Origin: Oxytricha trifallax | Taxonomy: Eukaryota > Ciliophora > Spirotrichea > Sporadotrichida > Oxytrichidae | Direction of reading: 5' to 3' | Assembly (NCBI GenBank): GCA_000711775.1 | Contig: ARYC01002471.1 | Location: 19,726-83,725 of the forward strand | Length of the DNA stretch: 64,000 bases | Shown: one piece after another, positions 44,890 through 59,220 of the stretch | Layout: each line of letters starts with the position of its first letter | Numbering within the stretch: the stretch's first letter is position 1 | Made by a program: the position numbers and the translations under genes | The notes under the pieces: generated by a model | Told to the model about the DNA's origin: nothing | The model's input: only the letters and a program-made list of their open reading frames with translations | Databases searched by the model: none

Positions 44890-45430
44890 TTATGATTCCT
44901 CCGCCTCCTCTGCTTCCTCAGATTCCTCTGCTTCCTCCCCTTCCCGCTTCCTCATAGATCCTAATATCTTGATTTATCATGATTATGGAGGCTATGAAAG
45001 TTGTGGCAACTCTATTCAATCCAAGCTGGTAGAGTAAAGGAACAAAAACAGTTCTTGAAAATTGAGTACCATGACCCAATAATCGTTAAGCAGCAAGGGG
45101 AGGAATAAATCCTGCTTTTTATGGTAGACCCCTCATCGTATGATCAAAGATTTATTAGCGACTGCTAACATAAACTTTCCAGGCTAGAAATTTAACTAGA
45201 TACCACCATTCAAATGCAATGGTTTAAAAGGATTAGAATATACAGGCAGAAACGGGCAGCTGATAAGATAAAAATATTATAATTCTGATACAAGTGAGAT
45301 GGCCAACCTGCTTGATTTCTTCAAGGGTTCGAATAAGATTAATGCACCAGAAATCGCGAACATAGAATAAGTATGAGATCTTTCATAGTTATGAAATTGA
45401 AACGTTGTCAATCATTTGTATATCAGCAGG
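44890..45430. other. Coding-like island, Ser/Ala-rich start
   Basis: GC-richer DNA beginning with CCTCCTCTGCTTCC-type repeats that encode Ser/Ala on plus or Glu/Ala (EEAEESEEAEEAEES) on minus. Further right the plus strand reads IPPFKCNGLKGLEYTGRNGQ and EMANLLDFFKGSNKINAPEI in protein-like style with frame changes. The Glu-rich reading could be an N-terminal extension of the transposase to the left. Unresolved. Confidence 0.3.
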
Positions 45431-48329
45431 GTGGCAATGCGAGAGGACGAGGATACAGCATTCAAGTATACTTGGTTATATTATTATTAGTCAGATGCTT
45501 TAAAACTTTCGATTAAAAAACATTTACTTAAGTTTTTGATTATTATTTCTATATCTTTAATTTCACAAAATTAAGAGTAATTCAATGAATAATACTATAG
45601 TTAACCATAATTTTCCTTAAATTTTTAAATTAATTTTTGTTTTAAATTTATCAAGTAAAATATAACCAATTATTCCATTTTTACCAAAAAAATAAAAACT
45701 TCACTTAATATTTATTCCTCTTAAAAGAATCAATTTAAGAATAAAGGAGGTATAATTTTCCTAAAATATATTAATTTATTCTATCTGATTACATTATTAA
45801 GTATCATGCGAAAATACAAATTGTTATTTTCAATTAATTAATTTATAGTTAATGGAAATGAAAAACAGTATAAATTACTATCAGCAAACCTATAACTGAA
45901 TACTAAGTTTTGGTTCTATTGCTTTCAAATACAATCAGCATTGACGGTACTTTAGGAAATAGTTAAACTGGCTGCATTAAGGATATTTACAGTGAGTTGA
46001 GCTCTATAAATGAAATTAAATTGATAGAAAGGATGAAAAATTTCCCTGCTGTGCGGTTTTAGAGAGTTTTTAAAATAAGAAACTCTTGTAAATTTGTGGA
46101 ATATATTTAATTATAAAGGGAAATGTAATTAAATTTCAATTAAATATTTTAAATCAATTGTAATAAAATATTGGACTTTTTGGTTTAATGTTTTAAATGT
46201 ATTCAAACTGCTGATTTATAAATTTATATAATATTATGAACAAAATCGTTTTGAATTGCTTAATTTTATTATATTAAAATGAGAGTTTGTACTTCATATT
46301 AAATAGCAAAATTGGCAATGTTTAATTATTTTTAGTATATTCATATTTTCTGAAGATTAAAATGTTTAAAATAGAATATTTTTTTGGTTATTATTAATTG
46401 GGGTATGACTTATTTTTTTGCCTATTGCTCGTCATACTACAATTAAATTATCTTTATGCTATTAACAATAAAGCATTTAAATCTTATTTCAATTTGTTAT
46501 ATTAAGAATTAGTAAACAAAAATAAATATTTTTTTAATTGTGAATAAAATTACATTTTCTAAGCATTATCCTGTTTATTTTTTAACATAAGAAGCAGACT
46601 TCTAGTGTAAGCATGGATAGTATCATTCATTGGATTATCCATTTATATATCTATGAAAAATCAATTTAAAATATTGTAGCTGTTATAAATAGTTTATATA
46701 ATTTCAATTAATTAAAATTAATACATGAATCTATTCCAAAATAAATATTTTTAAATTAATGTAAAAGATAGTATTCAACTTTTTTATAGATTTAATCTTA
46801 AAGTTGTTACATGTGGATAAAGTCTTATTTTAAAATAAATCTTGAATACTAATATAAATTTAAGAGAACAAGGTTTATTGCTTGTTGCTTTTTATTTCCC
46901 TGTCATTTGATCACATCAAAATAGTAATTGAACTTTTATAAAATATATTATTAATCTGATAAATAAACGGAATAGGATATTATTTTATACATTAAAACTA
47001 AAATGATTGATAGCTTATATGTCTAAGAGTATATACAAACCTTTATCATCTTTAAATCAGAGTAAATTTTATTGATATTTAGTTAGTGCTTATCCTAAAT
47101 CTTAACTGTAAAATAATATATTAAATTTATCCTTCTGCTTGAAATACAATCTCTATATAATTAACTAAGTTTTAGGGTGATTAATATGCTTAAGTTTAAT
47201 CATTTTGATTAAGAAGAACTGTCTCAATTTTTTTCTATCCAAATAAACGAATAACTAAGATAAATTTATAACTGTGAGGTAAAACATTATCGATTTGAGA
47301 AATTAATATGTAATTAAAATCATAAACTTAAAAAAACATTCTTATCACCAATAGAACATACATTCAGGGATAACAAAAGTATATGATTATTTATATTTTA
47401 TCTTACATTATAATGAATTTACATATTTATATTTAATTTTAGTTAATTTTTTATATATTTAAATAAATTCCTTTAAATTATTTAATTAACAAACATTTAG
47501 AAAAAAATAATCTAATTCCATTGAGAGTGACAATTCATTTTGCCATTTCCAGTGAATTCTTTGATTAATAAGAAACGAATTAATATCACAGTAAGATCTT
47601 CAACCGAAAATAGAGGAACATATGATTGAAATAAAGAGTAAAGATTTTGTTTAAAAGAATATTAAAAATTATTTATTAATTAAAATTAAATATAATTAAT
47701 TATTTGAATGTTTTTTATTAATTATTATTTATTACTTGTCAAATTTAAACAGAAAATAATAAATACTATTTTTTAGACATAAAATTTATTAAAACAGTGT
47801 ATTTATAATCAAAGTATATTAGTAAATTTAAGGACTATAATTTTACTTTTTTTGCAAAACTTCTACAATCATTGATATTGATAAATTATTAACAAATTAA
47901 CTATTCATTAACAAATAAACACACATATTTAAAAAGAGAGAGATTTGCATAAATTTAAAATTTCACTTAAACACTAAAATATAAAACAATTTATTGACTA
48001 AGTATAATAAGTAGAATGGGTTGTTCGCTTGAATAGAAGTATATAAGAAAATGTAAGAATATTTAAATTTAAGATAGTAGATAATTCTGAAATTAATTAA
48101 GAAACTATTAAACTTATTTAAAAGTAAATTCTCATAATCTAATAAAAACTGAATGTATTTTATTATTTTAATTATTATCTAAAAGATTGTAAAATTTTTG
48201 ACGAAAGTAAATTATTATAAAATGCAAGGATATTAGAAACAAAAACATTATTATTAATATCATCTGTGTAATAAGCAACAATAGCTCTGACTCTAATATC
48301 GGCTATAGCATCATAATTAGCATCACACA
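45431..48329. other. AT-rich DNA, no gene seen
   Basis: Long AT-rich stretch. Nothing supported. Confidence 0.5.
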
Positions 48330-49110
48330 GGCATTCTTTGTAGCTCGTCTTCTTTCATGTCTTTCCCCATCCTTACGCCTTGTCTGCTGATCTTTTCTCT
48401 ATCTTCGTCTTTGTAAGACTGCTCATTTATTCACGTGATGTTTGAAGTACACTTTTATTGCCTTAGAATAGTAGTAGCTGTACTGTTTTTTATACATTTC
48501 CTTTACATGCTCCATAGCATGGGTTTCTATCAGAGTCGTATTTAGCGCTGAGTGGGAGAATAAGCATGTAACATGTCTTGATCTAGGCATTCTCATTACT
48601 TTGCTCATCTCTGTATCTCTTGTGGCAAGTTTGGAGCCTCTTAATTACAATATCATTCTAAGCTTCTTGAAGCTTCTTATTCTGGTAATGGTTTCATGTC
48701 TGGTCTTGAGTAATCTCCTCAATATTGGTCAATCTTGGCAGCTGGTCTATACATTAGGCTTTCAGCATTTTTGACTTTCAGTATTGCAGTTGAAATTAGG
48801 GGTAAACGATTGATTTTTGGCCAAATAGAGGCACTACTCAACACGTCTCTTTCTATCTTTTGACGGTCGAACTTCCAACTCAGACATCTTCTCGAGGAGC
48901 CAAGATATTTAGACATCATTGCTTCCTAATTTGGCATTGGGGTTTCCCAAGATATAATTATGTATATCTTTTGTTTCTGACTATGTTTAAACTCCAATCA
49001 ATTCTGCTTAGACAGTCAATATCTCTCGCCTGCTGGCTCTTTCCTCTTTATAGTAGTGTCGATTGCTCTGGGGGATTCTCATCTTTCCAAAGTATTTAAA
49101 TGTCCGATCA
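48330..49110 (-). other. Coding-like region, weakly leucine-rich-repeat-like, broken
   Basis: GC-richer, open in alternating frames on the minus strand. The segment CIDQLPRLTNIEEITQDQT resembles the cap motif that closes leucine-rich repeat domains. Nearby segments (KRRVEQCLYLAKNQSF; a Lys/Arg-rich tail) would fit such a protein, but several TGA stops and frame changes intervene. Possibly an eroded gene or a set of short macronuclear-destined segments. Confidence 0.3.
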
Positions 49111-49190
49111 AAGATTTTCAAATAAGTAGGCAGGTGTGATCCTCATGCAGTTATAAGTTGCAATCTGCGCTTGTGGGAGCTTCAACCAAT

Positions 49191-49743
49191 GAGTAAAAAT
49201 TGAGTCAATTTCCAAAATATAATCAAATAATCAATCATTTATTCACGCTATTTAATTTTAATATTTTTAATCTAATTAAAAAGCACGTATCTCGAAATTT
49301 ATATCATTTTGAGATACGTGCCAAATAAATATAATTAAATAATCATACATTATTCTTCTAGTTAGAAGTGAAATTAAGTATTTCTACAAATTAAAGTTCA
49401 TTTTTTAATATAATATAAAATATGATAATATTAATAAATAGTTTTTTTATTAAACATAGAAATTTAAAAAATAGTCAGTATGATCTATAAACAAAATAAA
49501 TATATATTTAATTTTTTTAAAGCTTTTTAAAATGAACTTTAATTTTTACAAATACTTAATTTCATTTCTAACTAGAAGTTTAATGTATGATTATTTAATT
49601 ATATTTATTTGGCACGTATCTCAAAATGATCAAAATTTCGAGAATCGTGCTTTTTAATTAAATTAAAAATATTAAAATTAAAATAGCGTGAATAAATGAT
49701 TGATTATTTGATTATATTTTGGAAATTGACTCAATTTTTACTC
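49191..49743. mobile_element. 553-bp foldback element
   Basis: Arms of about 225 bp (GAGTAAAAATTGAGTCAATTTCC... and its inverse ending ...TTTTTACTC) surround a loop of about 100 bp. Each arm contains a smaller inverted pair built on CACGTATCTCGAAAT and ATTTTGAGATACGTG. It sits between two GC-richer coding-like regions and so appears inserted into a former gene or segment cluster. No relation to the 26.7/60.1-kb family was seen. Confidence 0.8.
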
Positions 49744-50354
49744 AAGTTCCCATTCACTCTGGCATATGAGAGCACCTTTTTCACTTTACGAATCAGGAAA
49801 ACAGGATCAGATGCCAAGAGTGTCGAAGATGATTAATGTTTAGGAAGCAGCGAATATAGTCGAAATTCTATCGTTACCACTCTCTTAATCCTTGCGCTTA
49901 CACTATTAGTCTCAGCGAGAATGGCGTTGCTACACCAAGATCTCTCTCACAACGCACAAGGTGCTGCTCGACAAATGCTCGCACTAGCCCCCAAATGTCA
50001 AAAGAGTCAAATGTATAGTCAGTCTTGCTTGAGATTATTGGATGATTGTTGGTCTATACCATGCCAATAGAACTCATTGGCAGCCTTTGATGTCGATTTG
50101 TGTTATGGAGTTACAGTTGGGTTATAGTACTTCTATATTTCAACATTGTTTCATTCCTATTCCGTGGCATGCTAAGAACTCTCATCCCTGGCGTCAAGAA
50201 GTGGCAGCCACCCTCGAGACTGCATGAGATGCCCATGTTCAACTCATCAATAAGGGAAGCTAGACTAATACACAGCTTTCATATTTCATGGCAGTTATAC
50301 TTGCTTAATAAGTTCTTCTTTTGTTAATTATTTGGTCATTATTGGAGGCACTAT
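49744..50354. other. GC-richer region open on both strands, undecided
   Basis: The plus strand is free of TGA from 49744 to 50352 (about 200 codons) with two hydrophobic stretches (IVTTLLILALTLLVSA; VLLLLIIWSLLEAL). The minus strand is also open for about 160 codons. Because TGA is the only stop, GC-richer DNA stays open by chance, so I cannot say which strand, if either, is coding. Confidence 0.25.
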
Positions 50355-51889
50355 GAATAATTGACATTACGTTGAATATATTATAATCTCCATTTTTGCA
50401 ATTGATTCTAATTAATAAAAAATAGGATCTTAGATTGATTCAACTGAAACATCTTTTATTAATGATCCAAATATTTTAATTTATATTAAACAACTCCCTT
50501 ATTGAAAACAACATTTTTATTTCTATTTATTATTTCCTTATATTTTAGATATTATGGATATTGAAACTTAAAACAATCAATGATTAAAATATTAACAAAA
50601 CAATAAAACAATTATTCTTGAGATATGTTTTCATAAAAATGATCAACTATAATTAAATTTGCCCTCTAAAATAATCTATCATTATTACGACTGAAATAAT
50701 TAGTTCTAATTAATTCAAAATAACAAAGAATATATGTTTAGCCGACTATATTAATAAGAAAAATATTTGAATAACCTCTTTTGGAAAATTAAAAACACTC
50801 GAAGAGAATGACTTTGACCAATTTAGGTAAATAATATGTAAAATTTATTAAATTGAATTCAATATTACATTAATTGAATTGCATGTAAGAACTTACAAAT
50901 TAATTATTTTATTAAAAAATTTCAAATAAAATAAAAAAGTAGCAGAGAAACACTATAATCAGAATAAGAATGCTTTATCACTAACTGCTAAGACTTCATT
51001 CAATGATCATTTGTTGTAAATTTGAGTGTTGGCTCAATCTGGAATGAAATCGTTATTGTCATGAAAAAGTGCAAGCAAAGTCAATTCATAAACCAAAGGA
51101 AGACTCCACTATATTAAGTTGGCATATAATAACATATTATCAAAATAAATTCATTAAAACCTCAATGTAGATGATGATGAAGAAACTGTATTTAGCCTTT
51201 ACACACATTTACTCTAAATAATAGATGTTATGTTGCTGTTACTCACATTCACTTCTCTAGGTTTAACTTAGGGCCTGAAAATCGATACTATGTATAAAAT
51301 AATTATTCTGAATCACATCCCTTACAATTAATGAAACTAGTAATTCATAATTGATCATGAATTTTTGAATTTAAATTCTTTTAAATAGAAATAAATTAAC
51401 TGAAAATTACATTATTTAATTAGATTTAAAATAAACCGTGTTTTAAGAACTAGAGGATATCGCTAATTGTCTTTATATATTAAAGCTCTTTATATTTTAA
51501 TAAAATAGTTAGCAATCTGTACACATAATTTTATCCAAATGTTCTTATTTTTAAAAATAATAATCACACTGAATGAATTAGTATTTTATCTTAATTTGTA
51601 AGTTTTAGTATTTGGATATTGCGAAAACTGTTTTGGCTTCATTACAGAAATATAACCATAAGAAAGTAAAATCTTAAAAAATCTTTAATTAATCAGACAT
51701 TTAAGATTTTCACTCCGATAATCAAACTAGAAATATTTAAATACAGTATAATTTGTTTTTTTATTTTTCCTTGTTTTTGTTATAAATTTTTATTTAATAT
51801 AGATGTATTAAATCTTTGTAAATTATATTAATTTAAAATTCTCAAATTTCCTGATTTTCCCTATTATTTTTAAATTAAGAGTGGGAGCA
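50355..51889. other. AT-rich DNA, no gene seen
   Basis: Nothing supported. Confidence 0.5.
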
Positions 51890-52010
51890 TCAGAAAATAC
51901 TTGCCTTGTTATTGGCAATTTCTAAGATGACTCAAATCTTTTATATGATGTTACTATCACAAAGAAGGAAGCTGTGAATGAAGAATAGTAGGGAAATATC
52001 TATATTTAAG
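51890..52010 (+). other. Short coding-like island
   Basis: About 40 codons (reads ASENTCLVIGNFQDD...YDVTITKKEAVNEEQQGN) with convincing protein character, fading into AT-rich DNA. Likely an exon or macronuclear-destined segment. A related start (SENTC) occurs in DNA near 55311. Not identified. Confidence 0.35.
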
Positions 52011-52318
52011 CTTAATTAATATAACAGAAAGTTAGAAATTTATAAATTACCATAATAATTTGACTTACCTCTTTGCTGTTATTTACGACTAATCTCTATC
52101 TGCAACTAATTAAACTTCTAACTTCAAGGAATTCATTATTATACTTGATAAAACACTTGATTTGGTATCTTGTCCCAGATGACTAAGCTAATTTCAATGT
52201 AGAAATTTCAAATTACTAGTCCCACTTCATTGCTAATATAAGTTTATATGAGGTATAATTTATAAAGACATACAAAATTTGAATTATTCATCATTAATTT
52301 CATCACTATGTTAATATA

Positions 52319-52441
52319 GGGCCTCAGAAGATGGTCACGGAAATTCATGAGATGAAATGGAATTACGCTCAACAACTAAATTTGGGCTCCGGAAAAAATG
52401 CTTTACATCGGAGAGCAAGTTATATAGTCATTTTCAAGATC
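52319..52441 (-). repeat. Solitary satellite module in inverse orientation
   Basis: The reverse complement matches the 3-prime module of the 380-bp satellite (62070-62188). It shares GTCACGGAAATTCATGAGATG, CTAAATTTGGGCTCC and TATATAGTCATTTTCAA, with about a fifth of positions changed. It lies about 9 kb from the array and lacks the rest of the monomer. Confidence 0.85.
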
Positions 52442-54764
52442 TCATTTTTAATCTTCTTGTCTCTTGTCTTATACTTTTTATTTAACCTTTGAGATTTAAT
52501 TCTCTTTCTGTTTAGAAATACATTACTTATAAAAACGTTATACACTTAAATCTTTTCTTGAAGTTTGGAAGTATATTTTAAACATATGAATAATTTATTT
52601 GAATCTATATATAAATATAAGATAGTGTTTAAGATGCAAAGAATATGTTAAATTTTCAAATTTATGGAGAAAATAACCATAATTAAAATGCTGTGCCTAA
52701 AATAAAAATGAAGTACCAAAATCGTCTCAAATATCAAAATCAATTTTGAAATCCTCAAAACAATTTTGGTTGTATTAACGATAAATCATCTTAATATGGG
52801 CTCGTCATCATATGAGTAACATCGTCTTTGTCCGTTTGAAAACTAGCTCTTGATTCATAGTAAATTCCTTTGTTATAAATATTAAATTGCAATTTTCAAG
52901 TAATTTAAACCAAAAATCTAATCACATTATAATGTTGGATCTAATTTATGCACTGCATATTGCACAATAAGATTACTTAAACGGAATGATTCAGGTCAAT
53001 TAGACTGAAAAAAGGACCCCAGAGTTCATCAACTACTGCATCATTAAACTTTCAATATGTTTTTATGTTAAGAAACAATTTTTATGTTACGTCTTATGAT
53101 GCCTAGCTTTGCTTGAACTTATGAAAGATAATTTGATAATCACTATAAAGCTCTAGAGTTATTAATGATACATCAGGATGGATCCTTTCAAAGCATAAGA
53201 AACTTAAATTTAACCAATTATCAATCATATAACGACAAAATATAGTTAAAATCTATGTTTGCTTATTTCTTTGTTTAGATTCTCAAGCATTTGAGCTTGC
53301 TGAATATTTGAAAATGGTAAGTTTATTAGGTATAATTTAATAATTTGATTAATTTCAAGTTAAATTAATTTATAAGAAACTATCAACTCAAAATCAAAAT
53401 CATTTCCATCATCACTAAGAGGAAGATTTTCAGAAGAGAGATAAAGTGTCCTTCTTGAATGAAATCAGATATTGAATCGAATTAGTTTTAATATTAATCC
53501 TCATCATTTTAGCATTATATGTATTTGTTAAAGCAATTAATTATTATGTATTAATTTAAATTCATTAGTTTCGTAAATTGAGTTAAGTATGTGAGCACCA
53601 AAGAGATTGGTTCATACCAAATAAAAGAAAGATTGATATTATCTTAGTAAATATAAAATAAACTATTTTAAATAAAGCTTATAATTTATAATAATGTTAT
53701 CAGAGTAGAGATATGATGTCAACTAATAAACTTGCACTTGAGAATTTGCAGGTTCCAAAAGAATGTGAGAAGAGTTAATCAGTATGAGGCATTTGGCGTT
53801 GTGTGATTCCACTTTCAACAAGATGAACATGCTAACTAATTAAATGTCGTGCCGCCGTATTTTGCTCAAAACATGAGATATAACCACCTTTGAATGGCTT
53901 CTTTTTAATTTAAAGCTGAATCCCAATTATTAATGCTATTGGAGTTTAATTAAATTATTTTTTAATACTGCTCATTTTAATTCATTGGTCAAGCATATAA
54001 ACTTCATCAAACCAATTAATGATAAATAATCGAATAGATACTCTATCTATTTGATACTTTATATTTCTTAAACATCATTCTTTCTTATTTCAACTTTTGA
54101 GACATCGTGTTTTTATATTTTGAAAGTTATATATGTAGATGTTTTAATTGTTATTGCTTAAAAATCAAAGAATCTGTTTACCATATTGTTATACTCTTTG
54201 ATTGATTTAATGTTTTATTTTTTAGTCCATAATCACCCCAGCTATCCCTAATTCTCACAAGATATATTTAAACAAAGTAAAAGATTTGTATTTTGACGCA
54301 CTTAATATTCAATGATTACTAAAACAAAACAAAAATTTACTACAAATCCTTATTATGTATGCTAAATTTATTAGAAGCAATTAACTACAATTCATCACAA
54401 CAAGGTTTGAAAAGTTAACCAGAGCATACAAACTATTCTTTTCAATAATTTAACAATATTTTGGTCACTGTTTCAAATTCATTGAAAAAGGAAGTAAAAA
54501 CCTTATTCAATAAGTGTCCTAATAAATACTGAATTAGAGATAGAGTATATAGAAAAATAAATAAATGAAATGTGAAGATTATATATTTAGTTTAGTTGAA
54601 TATAATATTAATAATTATAACTAAAGATCCTTAAGAGCAGTTTATCATTTGCTATTAAGTGTGAATAGAGGCCTTATGTAGATTAGATATTATAATTATT
54701 ATTATTATTTTTTAAATTTTCTATGAATAAACTTGATTTTAAATAAATAATTTATTAATAATAG
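52442..54764. other. AT-rich DNA, no gene seen
   Basis: A GC-richer patch near 53750-53900 shows no sustained frame. Nothing else supported. Confidence 0.4.
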
Positions 54765-54985
54765 TCAGGAGTGAACAAGATCAGACTCAGAGGGAGACTA
54801 TTAGTTCCCTGAAAATGTTTACTACACAGTTATCTTCAATTTTTTTTCAGTGTGGTTCTATCTTGTGAGGCTAAAATTATTTCTAGACAGGCGCTTTCAC
54901 AAAATGACATTGACAACGATTAATCAGAAAGACAAGATGATTAAGACTGTATTTACGAAAACTAGAATGAAATGTTTTCTTAGAT
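54765..54985 (+). other. Coding-like island
   Basis: Two adjoining open segments on plus: SEQDQTQRETISSLKMFTTQ, then after a TGA and frame change SRQALSQNDIDNDQSERQDD, using TAA/TAG as Gln. Polar, probably a disordered region of an unidentified protein split by an intron or eliminated sequence. Confidence 0.35.
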
Positions 54986-56259
54986 ATACATTCACTTAAA
55001 TTTAATTAAACTGTATTTATTATAAGTTAATAATTAATCAAGTTCAAGATATTCACAAGCTTTAGTTAATATAATTGTTATATAATTGTATAATTCTTTA
55101 ATTTTCCCTTCTTGAAACTATGCATATCTTTCTTGAGCTTATAAATTATACAATAGAGCGATTCACCTATATATAAATTTGAGTTTCTTTTAAATCTTAT
55201 TCATTAAGTTTTATTATTTATACTAGGTTAAAATTACAATTATAAATTAATTAATTAATTAATCAATTAAATATACGAAATAAAACTTTGACTACATAAA
55301 TGCTTCCATCAGAAAATACATGTCTGTTTTCCTGTTATTCCACTAAATAAACTTTTTCTAACTATTACTGCTATTCCTAGGTGGATCGCTTATTTAAGAA
55401 CATTTAATATTCTATTGTATAATGTATTAAGCAGCTTTTAAACGAATAGAATCATTCACCTCATGATTATTTTCATAATAAAATTATAATAAATTAACAA
55501 ATCATACTGTGGTGGGTTTATCGTTTTTTTAATTATTATCTCAGTTTTTCAATCATAAAGTTGCCTTTATTTATTTTGGTTATTGTGAGTCTTTCATCAT
55601 CAATCATGCCATGTTGTTTCTCATTAATCTCAAACAATTTATTCAAAAAGAAAAAATGGTTGATTCTCTTTTAAAATATGATTGTAAAAAATATAATTCA
55701 TATAAATAGTAAATGTTCTATTAATTTAATTTGAAAAACTATTAAATTTAAGAGTTATCAATATTTACCTTATTATAATATGAATATATTTTACTATTAA
55801 AAAGACTCTTATAGGAAGGATTTAATATTTGTCTATAGTCATTTTATTAATTATAATTGCATTGTATTAATTCTTATTTTACTAATTCTTTCCTCTTGAG
55901 ATCTTCCTTAAGATTGATGATCATTTACTTAAGTGCGTATAGGATGAATTAGTATATTTTGGATGTATTCAGCTTAAATACTATCAATAAACGTGATAAG
56001 TCTATTTTATAGCTATATTGATTTGGGCATTTAGTCTTTAAAAAGCACATGCCTTGGATTAACCACAATAACTTATTCTATTAACACCTTATTTTATCAA
56101 TGAGAGAATTAAGTGATTAAATTACAACATACAACATTTATATTAAGAGCAATGTCAATTCTTCATCCACATTTACCATTATCATAGTCTTTAATCTATA
56201 GATTTGTGTTATGATGCTTAAATTTATATATTAGACTCAATTAAAAATCATTTTACAAA
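54986..56259. other. AT-rich DNA, no gene seen
   Basis: Nothing supported. Confidence 0.5.
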
Positions 56260-56790
56260 ATAATGAAATGGATGTTGCTCCCTCAGATACTGAATATAAG
56301 TGACAATCAAATCTCCAAGATTAGACGAAGAGCGTCAGAAGCTTCTATAAAAATGTGTTGCAGGAGCGGATATATTGAAACAACTTGATTTATTTTAACA
56401 CACTAATGAACTTTCCCCAGACCACATTAAACATTACTCGATCTTGCGAATAAACTTTTAAGAGGCATTCTTGCAATAATATATGGTATTCATTTTAATA
56501 TATGTCTTTTTCGTGTTTTCTTTCAGTTTAAATTCCTTTTAGTTTAGTAAGAGCGGCTAGGCTGTTTCCATTTATCTAAATCATATACTATTGTGGTAGA
56601 TAGACTATTTTGATCAATTGGTTTGCTGTAATCCTTAGTGGCCTTTTCGGGCTTAGATTCACTAACATCTCATCAAATAACGTCCCCATCTACTTTCAGG
56701 TTAATTTTTTTTCCTACTCCACTATTTCCAAAGAGCTTTGATCGTGAATTATTAATTTATTTGTGCCGTATTATTATGTTAAAGCAAAAA
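56260..56790. other. Two coding-like islands
   Basis: At 56265-56400 the plus strand reads QILNISDNQISKIRRRASEA, resembling a leucine-rich repeat unit. At 56520-56780 the minus strand is open apart from a double TGA near 56676, with a polar protein-like sequence (SKPEKATKDYSKPIDQNS...VYDLDKWKQPSRS). Either could be macronuclear-destined DNA; no family is certain. Confidence 0.3.
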
Positions 56791-59220
56791 ACGAAATATC
56801 TCTACTACACCAACACAATTAAATCTTGTAATTTGAATATTTATTTGATTAAAATAAAACTTTCTGTGACAATCTTCTAATAAATAATGCATTAAAGTAT
56901 TATTAAAAGTTGATATTATTTGAAGCATTCAGAATGATAGCAAAATCTAAATAGAATAGGTACTTTAGTATATTATTTATTCATTGTTATAATAAGACGA
57001 AATCAAAGATTCTATTTAGATACTTTTAGATGTTTCATCTGATACAGAAAAATTTCAGTGGTATAGACCAAATAAATTAAAGAATTTGTGTCATAATAAT
57101 ATTGCTGATAATAACTTCATTCATTTATACACCAGGAGTAAGGCATCCTTTGAACTGGTCTTGAATTGAGAACACCAAATATAGAGATATTGAGTATTTA
57201 AATGAGATGAAACTACAGGATATTCTCCACAAAAATTAAAAAAATATCTTTAAAGATAATTAAATTGACTAATATTGCAATCAAAAATTATAAATGTCTC
57301 AAAACTATTAATTTCAAAATAAAAAGTATCTTAATTCTTTCTTTAGCCAGATTCTTATTTTTCAAAGTTTTTCCGTTGCATCGGTCATGAAATGTTGACA
57401 CTTTGGTAAATTATAGATGTGAATTAACTTGAAAAATTATATCAATTTAAAAATTACTTGATAATCTATCAGCTTTAAACCTTTCAAGCATTAATAAATA
57501 TAAAATTAAATTCATAAATAGTTTATAAATAATTGTTAACATATTAAGTTGTGAAAATCAAGGTAAGTTTATAGTATTATTGCAGTATTTGTATTAATTG
57601 TCTATTTTAACAGTTACTCATCCTTAAAGGATTTGATTAAAGACAATTAATTCAATTCTTATAAGATTAATACGTTTCTTTCTATTTACAATTATTTCTA
57701 GATTTACATCCCTCACTTAATATAATAAAGCTTAATACCAAGTGAATACTGCTAGCTCTTATTTATAGTTCAATTGACTAAGACTGCAAAATTCTTTATG
57801 TAATATGTTATAAAAGGAAAAGTATCAAAGAACAATAATTTTGATTTATTTATTACTTTATTTTTTCTACCATAAACGTTAAAAAATTGGCATAGTTAAT
57901 ATGCTTATTCAGCGAAGATATTCTTAGAATTAGGTTTATAATAAAATTTATAAAGAATTCTAAGTTAAACTATAGATTAGAGGATTCAAAATAATCAAAA
58001 ATTATCCTAAATTGCAATTTTTAATCTTAGTTTCACTCAACTCTGATCTATCCATTACTCAAATTAAAACAAATCTAAATAAATTATTTACTCTGTATTG
58101 AAATATAAATATGTTCGTTAATATGAAGCTCATATTGTGTGATAAATGTTAATGTTAAATAACACTATTAATGAGTTTGATTAGTAGATTATAAACAAAT
58201 TCATAACATTACAGGAATATAGACTTGCTTGTAGCTTTGACTTTTCATTTTTACATTCATTAATATTTCTTTGATAATTAATTATAACAACAACGAACTC
58301 TGATCTGTCAATGGCTATCATCTTTTTCATTTACAGGTTGATTAATCTATTCCTGTAAGCAATACATTTTTTTTCGAAGCTTTCACTCTTCAATTAGATT
58401 TCTTTGGCTTTATTTACTAACTTTATAATGCACTTTGCTTGTCTATCATTCCTCCTTGATTTAATTTTTCCACTCATTAAGTTTGTTTTTCATCCGTTAA
58501 AACCTACTATACCATATCTTCCTTTAATATCTTATTCTCTTTGAATGGGACAATATTTTACACACTGTATTTAGAATCTAAATATTGCCAATTATTTTAA
58601 TTAGTTTAAATAAATAAATATATGTAATAGAACGTATTATATTACAGTTAATTGAATTGATGTTAATATTGAACTTGATTTATCATGATTGAGTCTAAAA
58701 ATAAGTTATTTAGAACTTTATGACAGCATATCTCTTCAAAAATAAATTAATCATTTATTGATAGCATATAGTTTACTTTGATAGCAAGGATGTATAGGTT
58801 TAATGAATTGTATTAAGTTAGGAGTTAAATATAATTCTCTTAGTTTGTAAGTAAATCTAATGTTTACTGTCTTTATTTCTGCAATTATAATGATGTTTAT
58901 CATATTGTTGATTTGTTTGTTCCTAAAATCAACAGTTAAGTATCTTTTTATCATTGTCAATTAAATTCAGAGATTGCGCAAACAATTTATTAATATTCTT
59001 TATTTTAGTATTATTCATCTTTCTATTAAGGCTAGAAGGTCTACTTTCTTTCTATCTTCTAATATAATATGTAAAAGTCAATAAGATTTTTTATTTTTAT
59101 GCCCTATATTTATTAATATTTAATATTATTTTATTGAGATTTTTGGGGTTTATTATTGTATGTCTAAAAATTTATTTGTATAACTATTATAGTTATAACA
59201 ATAATATTCTTTTTCTACTT
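56791..59220. other. AT-rich DNA, no gene seen
   Basis: Nothing supported. The open frame at 58751-58960 on minus has noncoding-type composition. Confidence 0.45.

Larger units (their letters stand above)
42717..44900. mobile_element. TBE-like element (22-kDa gene and transposase)
   Basis: A plus-strand 22-kDa-type gene (42717-43567) and a minus-strand transposase (43603-44830) converge with 35 bp between them, the arrangement of the intact TBE. No telomere repeats or inverted ends were found near it, and no zinc-finger gene lies to its left. Borders are those of the genes. The copy is decayed and distinct in sequence from the other two. Confidence 0.65.

Noticed and set aside
49744..50354. 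Membrane-protein gene
   Set aside because: Both strands are open for long stretches because only TGA stops translation and the region is GC-richer; no family motif decides the strand.
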